Shown: one piece after another, positions 11,896 through 23,500 of the stretch
Numbering within the stretch: position 1 is the first letter of the stretch
Layout of the letters: every line of letters begins with the position of its first letter
Origin: Microvelia longipes
Taxonomy: Eukaryota; Arthropoda; Insecta; Hemiptera; Veliidae
Assembly: GCA_018340805.1 (NCBI GenBank)
Contig: JACMZG010001913.1
Coordinates: forward strand, 25,748,092 to 25,812,091
DNA length: 64,000 nucleotides
Direction of reading: 5' to 3'
Program-made: the position numbers and the translations under genes
The notes under the pieces: model-generated
What the model saw: only the letters and a program-made list of their open reading frames with translations
Databases searched by the model: none
What the model was told of the DNA's origin: nothing

Positions 11896-14343
11896 TAGAC
11901 GTTTCTATTGGACACTATAACTTTGGAACGCTTTCTCGAATCAAAATGAAACTTGGAATTGACCTTGTTAATGCCCCTTGTTAGTGATATATGTGAGACG
12001 TCACCCACAATAATGGCTCAGTAAAAATTTAAAAAATCGTAAAACATTTCGTGCTGAAATTGTATACACATATACTGCTATGCATGGATAACACATGTGT
12101 TAATACTTATAATTTTTTATCAGCATTAATTAAAGTTTTATCGATTGACATGTATAACAAAATAAAAATAAATCACGTTTGTACTTTTTCTCGTTTATAC
12201 CGTGGATATATAGAGAAAGTATTGTGTTTCCAAAAAAAAATCTGTCATCTCAATGAGAAAGGTGTATACATTTTAATGATTTGTTTGTGTTTTTTAGATT
12301 ATTCAAGATAAGAAAAAAACGTATTTTCTCAGGTAAAGAATAAAAATATTACTTTTATACATTCTTATTAGCAATTAAAAATATATAATATTTAAAAAAG
12401 TCAAAATTCGCGGCAAAAAGCTTCGTCACTTGGGTTATACAGTTGATTGGTTCATTTCCAATCTCAAGGTCAATGCTAAAACTATCAAACGTCTAAAACC
12501 CAGTTTTAGTTATACCTATTTTTTGTACGTTATTTTAAAGCCTGCAACGCTCACAATTGATATATGTATCTGAGTTTTTCATATTTTTTAATTGCTTAAA
12601 AATCAGTTAAATCGCGATCACTTAAATTAGTGCTCCAACACTGTCGACAAATTGGGTGATATGGACATTAATATCAATAACGATTTACTTAGCATTATGC
12701 AGCTATATTCTTTGCCGTTGCCTTTCAAAAATTTTCGGGTCGCGATCGAGAAGCGGGACGAGTAACTCTCGCCAGAAAATTTTACATTTAAATTCTTGTT
12801 GAAAGTAAGGCGAGAGAAAATTAAACTTCTGCATCATCGGAAAACGCGTTTCTAGGGAGAAATCAAAGACACTCTAACTTCCGACCTAGACAAAATTCAT
12901 ATCAAAATAAAAATTGTTAAAAATATTAATAACAAATACAAACAACAATAAAGGAAGTAACATTTAGGTCCGAACGCTGCTCCCAAAACGGTCACTGTGC
13001 CCGGGACTGTCGAACATAAAATTGCTAAATAGAACAGTGTTGCTCCTGTGTAGAAACAAAAAGTAAATCAAAGTGGTGGCTTGATAGCGGGGTCACATCA
13101 CATATGTGCTTAGATGAATCAAAATTTGAAAATCTTATCAAAAATTCAAAACAAGATTTATTAAAATTAGCTTCAAATGACAGTACAACCCAAGCTGATA
13201 GAGTTTTTAAATTTCTATCATCTTGAGTACAACCGCTATTCTTGGTTCAGGAAAAGTCAGAACCAATTATAATCAAACATTTTTGAAACTGTCAACTTCA
13301 GAGGTTTACTGCATGTCCCAAATTTGAGTGCGAACCTCATATCTGTGTCAAAGACAACAGATAAGGGATGGACTGCTCAATTCCAACATGACAACGCCAA
13401 AGTAATTGATAAATTTGGAAATCTTATGCTGTACATCAAAAATCTGAAAATGGTCTTTATTTCATTGAAACGGATGAAAATCACAATTAAAGAAACTAAC
13501 TCTTTATCTTTATCCCGAAATATTATAAATAAATGATAAATTGGCATAAAATATTAGGGCATCTAAATCAAAACTACATGAAAAAATTTAAGGGGACTGT
13601 AAAACGTCCATACAAGAAAAAATGTCGAGGTAACCGTTCCCGAAAATCAAAGACGAAATACCTAAGACTGATATTTTACAGATCATCCACTCGGACGTGC
13701 GTGGACCATTCAGAGTTCAATCGCCCAGTGGAAGTCGATACTTCGTCACATTCATCGAGGGTGCACCTTAATATACGAAAGTTTATTTTATAAAAGAATT
13801 TAAAAACGAAAACGAAACATCAACTGGAAATAAAATTAAAAACATACAGAGTAATAACGGTAGAGCCGAATATTGTTCAAACAAATTTGCGAAATAAATA
13901 AAACAGCTCGGAATATAACGGAGACTGTCAGCGCCATACACTCCACAGATGAATGGAATGGGCTGGCAGGAAAAATTGAGCTCTGAGCTTACTACTTGAA
14001 GCCTAGTTACCAATGATGTTCTGAATAACACTGCAAGCAACCTACTAAACAGATCTCCTCGAAACATATCTACGGAGATGTCCCCTTCAAGAAATGACTC
14101 GGACTTTGATCTGATGTTCGATGTCCGGCCCATTTCTTGAAGAGGGCTTCTCCGAATACTTGATAGTGTCTTAATGATGTAAGACACTATCAAGATTTCG
14201 AAAAATAGGGTTTCGGGACATAAACTTGTACCAAGTTTCTTTTGCAAAGCCAAACCATATTACTCCTTTGTGACATGGCAACCAAAGTTATCATGTCCCT
14301 TATAAACGTCTACCTAAACGTTAGCTGATTATTCAATATTATA

Positions 14344-14441
<98 letters not shown>

Positions 14442-17400
14442 TTGAGGAATCAGCTACCGTCGATACTTGCTGTTGGATATGAATACCCCTGGATCGGTTT
14501 CGGCATAATAATCATCAGCAGGGGGCAACACTCGAGCTCCTTAGTTACAGATGTAACTAACAAAGTTACATCTGTGATAACTTGTAATCTCAATGAGCAC
14601 GACAAGCCCTCTGAAGATATCTTCAGAGGACTCGTACAAATACAACCTTTTAATATACATATATACTTGATCAGTGAGTCCCCTCCAATAAAATTCCACC
14701 CCCACCCCTTTCTCATAACCGCTAACCTCATAAGCTCAATTTCAGTGTTTTGTAGTGTGTCTAAGCAAAGTGTGTTGTAGTGTGTCCAGCGTTTATTGAT
14801 GACTAAAAACATCTTTAGTACCCGTTCTTTTAGTTCTTACAATTAGCAAACAGACATTATAACTATGTTAAAGTGGTTAGCGCTTACTTGTCGGCTAGTA
14901 TGTTTATTGTGGCTGGTTGAATTTTGTCTCTAATTTTAATGGCTATATCCCAGTCATACACGGGTTCGTACAATTTCTCTTCTATTTTCTCCGATACTCT
15001 ATGGCTATTGGAGTATGCGGTTGAAATATGCGTCATAACCTGCAATTTTTATCAATCACGCATTGAGATTTATAAGAAAGTAAAGTTTTTTAAAAATTAA
15101 AAGACCAGGTGGGGATCCTTCTCATTCACTGGCATCTTGTTATGATAGGGTGACAATAGTCAGCCTTTGAATAATACAAGTTCACAAAAAGTTGGTGGGC
15201 TACTTTACAATTGCGAAGGAGAGGAGTGGAAGTATCTTCCGGGAGTTTTTTTTTAGGATTTGGGCTTTATAAATGTAATTAAAGGGGTATTTTGGTAGGA
15301 TCGGCCGCGCTCAGCTACGAGTAGATTACTTCTTGTCAGTGGCTGTTAATATGCAGGTGGAATGGAGTTGATATTTCCCTACGTAAAAACAATCACACTG
15401 CCTACACTCGAGCAATACACCGCGTTTCTAGAAGTGCAGGTTAAAGATGAAGGGACTTGATGGGAAATGTTAGTTGACGGACTCCACTAGTCCAGGAAGC
15501 AGCAGTAGTAGAATGTGAGCAGGCTACCACCTCCACTAGGTGGTAGCCTGATCTAGGATAGAACAGGTTAGGTAACGACTTCTATTGCATGAATGGGAAC
15601 CGCGTGGAAGGAAATTATCATTGTTGGAATGAGGTTTATTATGGACTTAAAGGTTACGGAGGTTAAGAGGTCTTCTGAAGGTTACAGTAGGAGATTTAGG
15701 AAGGACTAAAAGTATTAAGAGTTGAAATGGAGACAGAAAAAAGAGTTCAGGTCAGAATGAAATATTTTAAGGGCCGGCAGACCATGAGTCCGTAGGAATA
15801 ATATGTCACAAAAAGAGATTTAACTTCTCCCTTTTATCATAGAGAGATCACTAGAATTAAGAATAAGAATGTTTGGTGAGGATAATCAAATACATGCACA
15901 TTAGCCTATAGAAATCTAAACATCAACATTCTTTCAGATCTGTGTTCTAGAGATCTCACAGCTGCCTTACTTCAATTTATAATAAATAATATTAATTAGA
16001 ATTTAGTAGCATCACTATACCTTCCCGGTGATAGTGATCAACCTCCTTCTCCTTTGAATTGGATGAAGCTGGTTAACTTCTGTGAAAGAAGAAATTCTCA
16101 GGTACTCACCACACTATGTGGGGCAGCCAGCTTAACAATGCAATTTCTAGCCTCTACTAACCTTGAAATACTAAAGAGGGGTACCGAACCTACTTTTGTT
16201 AATGCTAGAAGCCATATTATAATCGATATTACTCTGACTTCAGTTCACTACGCGAAAAAAAATGGGTGAAGAGTTTCTGATGATATCTGACCACCGCATG
16301 ATAAGACTCCACATCAGCCCTGATACCATAGTTCACATCAAAGATCACCCAGATCCACTGATTGCTACATGTATACATCTGTTTTACATGAAAATACCTT
16401 GTTTAAGAACCCTTTAGTATTAAACAATATAGATGATTTAAAACAACGCAGCATCTGAGCTTAATGATGTTGAGTTATGTTATCAAATTGTTTAGGGGTA
16501 GTTCTACAACTTTCTCTAAAGAAACGCTGACCAGACCTAAGGTCTGCCACATAAGATACGTCAATGCAGGACAAGTGCTAAGTATGTGTGAAGGAGTTTC
16601 TTCGTCCTCCTCACATAGCCTACATATAGGACTAGCTACCAATCCCATCAGGTTTAGATGGCGGTTAAGTCGACAATGACCAGTGAGAAAACCAGTTATT
16701 GAGTGGCAGGTACTTCTTTTTTGGGCTAAAATTGACCTGATAAGCCTGATAAGACGGTCCTTTGATACAGGACCGTCAGGACCGTTTTACAGTGTGGGCT
16801 TCTCATTTCAGCAAAATTAATCCACAGTTTCCAAAAGTCTCAATGCATAGAGTCCTTAAGAGCTGTCTTAACAATTCAGCGAGTTGTCCAATTCTTAGTC
16901 TGCCCGAGAATATTGAGGGAGTCGATACATTCCTGGACGAGTTTAGACGAGCATATATAAGCAGTCAAAGCTTTGATGGCAGCTTGGCTGACAGAACAGA
17001 TATAAATCTGTAACCCCTCGCGAGTTTCCCTGTCAAGACTGACAACAAGCTAGAATGGCAAAAACATCAGCTCGAAAAACTCATCATGGGCATATCTGCC
17101 CAAACTCACACTAGCGTTTCATCGGGCTTCCTAGCAAAACATGGCTGCTTCCGACAGACTATCTATCTGAAACCATCATCAATAAACCAAAAATCTCGAG
17201 AGGATGAGGGTATGACTTGAGTTCTTAAATCCCTATCTTCCCGGGTAGGAATTAAATGGGTCCAAATACACTCAAAATTTTACTTAGGTTCTGTCATGTA
17301 CCTAGTGAGATAGAGGCTGCTGGGCCAAAGTAGGTTCTATTTTAATGGCACCAGCTATACATCTACATGCAGTCCGCTGGGGATAGGAAAGCATCTTCTT

Positions 17401-20400
17401 GCACGACTCTTAAGACAGTCAAGGCCACCGAAGTAAGAATGCATAAGTTAACACAGGTCGAACTATTGCAGTATAGGTATTGCGAATAACTTTAGATTTT
17501 AGATCTCATGTGGATCCCATTGCCCTACGCCAAACCAAAAAAGCTGCCAGAGCCTTGCCCAACTTAGCTTCTAGACGTGGGCCCCAAGATAGTTTAGCAT
17601 CAAGCATTACTCCAAGATACTTAACACTGCTTAAGACATCAAGAATTTTACCTCGCAATAGCAAATTTTTTCTACCGTCCATATTTCTTTTCTTAGAGAA
17701 CGGTACAACAAGAATCTTTGAAAGGTTAACCCCAAGATCAGGTTCTACACACCATCTTTTAATCAAGCGGAGTGCTCTCTAGGCAAGCTGAAAGACAGTG
17801 TCAACAAGCTTACCCAATATAAGGAAAGCTGCATCATCCGCATAAGCCTTTATGTAGAACCCTTCTTTTTCGAGTAGAACAGTAATGCTGTCAATAATTT
17901 AACACCACAAGAAAGAGGAGAGAACACCTCCTTGACAACTACTGTTCACGGCTACCTCAGCAACAATATGGTTCAAATCAAGCCTATAATGACAGGGTGC
18001 ATCTCATGCTAAGAGGCTGCTTCACAAATATAACCTACAAAAATGCGATTAACCACTCCTTCGATATCCATAAACAAACCTAAAACCAGTTGCTTCTTGT
18101 AAAGAACGTCCTCAATCTTGTAAACAAGATGATGAAGGGCCGCTTCACAAGATATACTTGCCAGGTTGGCATATGAGGTACCCAGCACTCGATTTATTTC
18201 TGTGTAATAAACACACTTTCAATGGAGGTAGTGAGCCCGTACTACTATGTGGTTTTTGCTACACAGTTATGCCAATACCTAATTATAGTATTATGTTTAT
18301 GAGATAATAAAATGATAAAAGTTTTGGACAATCCAATCTTCACGAAAAACAAATGTAAAGTCACTATTAATTAGTAAATATTTAAGTATTCAGACAATTT
18401 TACGGTTAATGTAATGGCAATGTAATCGACAACCATCCAAATTTGTTTAAAAAATTAAGTTTATCGTTTGCAAGCACTAGAAGAATAGAAAAATAAAACA
18501 TATGAATCATGTAAAAAAATAACTTCCCATTTTAAAATGGTAAATATTAATGGAATAAATTTAACATAAAGGTTGAGAAATATATTGTTGGAAAGCTATA
18601 ACGGAGTATAAAAGAAAATTGCATTTACCAATACTTCTGTTATTTAAACAACCTCGTTGTTTACCTGACTAAAATTGGTCAAAAATAAAGAGGATCGTTA
18701 ATAAATCAAAGGAATAGAAAAAGTCCTAGGCCCGTATTCAAAGACGTTTCATAACTTTTTCCTAACATTTTCCTAACATTCTCCTAACTTTTTCCTAACA
18801 TTTTCCTAACTTTTTCCTAACATTTTCCTAACATTCTCCTAACTTTTTCCTAACATTTTCCTAACTTTTTCCTAACATTTTCCTAACACCTTACTTTCTC
18901 CTAACATTTTCCTAACATTCTCCTAACATTTTCCTAACGTTCTCCTATCGTGTTTTAAAAGTCTTTTAGAGGCTTCGCATGATTTTATTTAGTAAGAACC
19001 TAAGGTAGTTAAGTCAAAAAGTGATTCCATTGTAAGTAACGTAATATATCGCAAAATATCAATGTTATTAACTTATTACCTGGATTTACGACACACTTTG
19101 TCATAAACAACAATGCAGCCTTCCTTTGGCGAATGTTAAATATATTAGAAACTTTATTTACATATGTTTTCAGTAAACAGTAGAGTTAATGCAAACACAA
19201 TGTTCAATTATTGTAACAGCTTTCATAAATAAAGCAGTATCAAGCGTTTCAAGTTTGAACGTGGACCAGGTTGTACGAATCCAAAGGTGTCTAAATGAAG
19301 ACCTGTTAATCAGTGCAACACTTTTTCATTTTGCTAAATCATTTACACAATTTTGTTTTCCGTATTTTGTCATCAAATTCATTTTTGTTTGTGTAAAATT
19401 TTTTTGGTAAAATAATGGCTGAATTATTCACACCGGACCAACTGAATTTCCTCTTTGAATCGATAGCCCGCCACAAACAGACCATAGAAAATAAAAAATC
19501 TGATTGTGTTAAAAGAATTTCAGGGTAAACTCCCTAATAGTAAGGTAAGTGGATTAACAGTATTATGTAAATTTATGTAGATAGTTATTAATACGACAAA
19601 GTCGTAAATCCAGGTAATAAGTTAATAACATTGATATTTTGCGATATATTACGTTATTTACAATGGTATCACTTTTTGACTTAACTACCTTAGGTTCTTA
19701 CTAAAAAAAAATCATGCGAAGCCTCTAAATGACTTTTAAAACACGGAAACGATCATTTAACGATCATTTAAATTTCTTGGCTTAAAAACATTTCCCTTAC
19801 CTAAACCTAAGGTAAGTGTTAGGAGAATGTTAGGAAAATCTTAGGAAAATGTTAGGTGTTAGGAAAATGTTAGAAAAAAGTTAGGAGAGTTAGGAAAATG
19901 TTAGGAAAATGTTAGGGTTAGGAGAATGTTAGGAAATGTTAGGAAAAAGTTAGGAAAACGTCTTTGAATACGGGCCCTAGTGTTTTTCCTTGTTGTACTC
20001 CGTTCATAACTATAAATGTATTAGAAATGCTCTTATTAAAAACACGAGGCGTCGGACTCTTTGCTGCTTCAGCGCGCCTCTGTCGCCATTTCACGGTCAC
20101 ATACTTGTATTACTTTATTATTTCGTTATATTACTGGTTTATAAAAGTAGCATACTGCCATGATATAAGCGAATGTTCATATGTGTTAGTGAAAAAACTT
20201 GATTTGTTTACATTATGTCAATTAATGATTTGTGATATTTTTATTAAATGTTTATGGGTTCATTATTGTGGTTTAATGACGGCACATATATTTTATAAAC
20301 AATAAGGTTCGGGACATTAGCAAGGTTAATTTTTGTACCTTTGTTAAGTTTCATTTCGATCCGAGAAAGCGTTTGAAAGTTATCGACCAAATAAGAACGT

Positions 20401-20453
20401 CAAATGTAAAAGCAAAAATCTCATACATACAAAAATACACACACACACACACA

Positions 20454-20492
<39 letters not shown>

Positions 20493-20494
20493 AC

Positions 20495-20526
<32 letters not shown>

Positions 20527-23500
20527 TTATAATTTTTTTTTTTTTATCTGTATTCCTCCCTTTCATAAAAATCCGCATCATAAATCATAAGCTCATTTTT
20601 TATTAAATAAAAAAATGTTAGTTATTTTAGCAAGAAAGGATTGAAGTATTTTATATCGATTTTCACTGATTCCAACTGAGTAAAGTTGCATAAAATAATA
20701 TAGTGCAATAAAACTGATGTAAATAACATGAATGTATAATAATTGTAAATTAAAAAAAAATAGTTTACGTACATCAAGTTTTGGCATACAAGATGCCAAA
20801 TCCAGCACTTCTTTTGTTCCTTTAATATTAATATCTATAGCTCTTGTCAAATAATCCTTAAAATTAGTAGTCGCAGCACTGTGTACTATTATGTTTACTT
20901 CATTAAGGATCTTCAGTCTAAAAATAAATCTAAATTAGTACATAAGCACAACAGTGTACTACTTTGTTTACTTCATTATGGATCTTCAGTCTATAAATAA
21001 ATCTAAATTAGTACATAAGCACAACAGTGTATACTACTATGTTTACTTCGTTCTGGATCTTCAGTCTAAAAATACATCTAAATCAGTACATAAGCACTTC
21101 AATGTACAAGCATGTTTACTTTGTTTAAGATCTTTAGTCTAAAACTATTTCTAAATTAGTACATAAGCACAACACTGTACTACTATTTTTACTTTTTTAG
21201 GATCTTAAGGCTAAAAATAAACCTAAATTTGTACATAAGCACAACAGTGTTTTACTATGTTTACTTCATTGCGGACATTCAGTCTAAAAATAAATCTAAA
21301 TTAGTAAGCCTAACAGTGTCCTACTATGTTTACTAAAGTGATGTAATTCATACAGAAGGGGTGGAGGTGCGGGACACACTGGTCTAACTCCCCCGGAATA
21401 CGCTGTTTTAGATGGGCCTGCTTTAAGTTCACCGTTTCTCCACTAGAGGCAGGTCGGTTCACCTTGTACGGCATATATAAAATAATTAGTTCTTCATTTT
21501 CAGGATTTAAATTATTTAAAGGGATATTTAACAATGTTAAAACACTTATTTATTATTTTAAATGTAAAATTTTCATAAAATATTTAAAAAATATAAACGC
21601 TGTGTTATTTTTAACTAGATCTGATATCATGATAACCATGAAGTGCAGAAATGGAAATTAATTTGCGTGTTTATTGCTTTTTTATTTGTTCTTTTAATGG
21701 AAAAAATTCGAAATTTATCTTATTTTCTAAACAAATAATCTTATAAACAAATAAATATGTTCAGAAAATTTGTCTTGTTTACATTTTAGTTTAAAGACGG
21801 GTCGATTTAAAACTGTTAAACAATATTGATAACAGTCGTACAAGATGTAAACTAGTGCTCGGTGCGGTAGTTGATGCAACTAGCCCGTTTTTTTCATGAC
21901 CAACTCAAACCAGGGAAAACACCCCTCCCCTACTGTATGAATTTCTACATCACTTTAATGTTTACTTTGTTTAGGATCTTTAGTCTAAAAATAATCTCAA
22001 AGAGATTTTTTGTATTTGGGATTTGAGATATTTTTTACACGTAAAATACAAACATTAATTTTTGTTACCTATCTTGCTGGGAAAGCCCAAGTTGTGGCAA
22101 GGTAACATCTCCATTGATAGGTATCAATTTGTCCCTAAAACTATCGTCTCTTTCCCTTAACCTTGAGAAACACTGTAACAATTAAAACAAACTATTGAAA
22201 AGCAACAAATAATAGTCTAGAAGCTTGGCCGGAAAAAGAGACTCGTTTAGTACTTTCGTACTAAATTTTTCTGAATATCGACTATAAATGACGAAACAAT
22301 AAATACTACCACTGCTACTAAATTTCATCTCTTTGACATTTAGGTAATAAGATATAGATGCTCAAAGATGTTTGGCAGTTTTGACACTTACTCATCAAAA
22401 TTCTAAGACACTTCCAGCAAACGTAGACAAAACAATTGGTATATAGATGAATGATTATGTAAAAATCAATAAAAAGTTATAACATTTGCAGTTCCTTCTG
22501 CCTAATATGTTCTACATAAGTAAAAAGTTATGTAGAACCTAACTTAAATTTCACTTCTAAAGAAAAATTTTGACAACTAGCGTTACCTAGTAGAGAACTC
22601 TAAAACTAAGAATATTGATAGTTTTATTTTGACAGAACATAACTCAATATTTTACGCAATTTACACGTTTAATTATCCCTTAAGCGCCCTGGAAAGTATT
22701 TGTTCTAACCTTTTTATATGCCCTATATTATCTTATTAGAAAATAAATCAAATTTAAATTTCCTTAAATTTGAAGTTACGTTTATGAAGTCGTGGGCATC
22801 CCAGGTATACCATTTTATTATTACCTTTATGCAAGACTGTGATTAATAAATGCATTCAATTAAACTATTTTCGTGTAAAAATACTTCTTGTGCAACATAT
22901 TTTGTGCTAAATATCTTCTAATATGATATTTAGTTACTTTAGGATGTGCTTAGCGATATTCTATTCACTATTCTTATAGGCACTTCTTGAAAATTCTTTT
23001 TTCTTTCAAGGGGCTTGAATTTATGTATTTTAACTTAATTTATATTTTTCTTATTCCTTCTATTTAAAGCTATAAACAATAAAAATGAAAATTTACAGAA
23101 ATTACACATAGTGCAAGAATAAAATATTTATTTCAGCAGAAAATAAACCAATTTTTACCCAAAAATACACATACTTATACTAGAAAATTATAAATACCAA
23201 AAATATTAGCTGTCAGAGAAGTAGGACAGTATGCAATTGTAAAGTATAGTCGGTTAATGTTTGAAGATTTTAAAACCAGCTGGTCCATCAACAAACAAGC
23301 CTCAAAGACTGATAAGAAAATAAATAATTTGGAAAGTGAGAAAGCAGCAGACTAGAGGCTTTATTACATGAAAGATAACAAATCATTTAATTTATTAAAA
23401 AATTATTTTAAAATTATATGTAAAATATAATAATAATATTATATTTATTATTAAAGAGTAAGATAAATAAAAAATATAAAAAATATATAATATTTTATAT

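Noticed and set aside
13783..14253. 156-codon minus-strand gene
   Set aside because: It is the antisense shadow of the copia integrase region, which is recognisable on the plus strand.
14450..14812. Overlapping 112- and 120-codon frames on both strands
   Set aside because: No domain, no splice support, next to a long (TA)n tract and within a FAR-1 intron; codon content does not favour either strand.
20878..21330. CRISPR-like array or tandem alternative exons
   Set aside because: Units are directly adjacent, without spacers, and lack a donor site, so they cannot act as whole exons.
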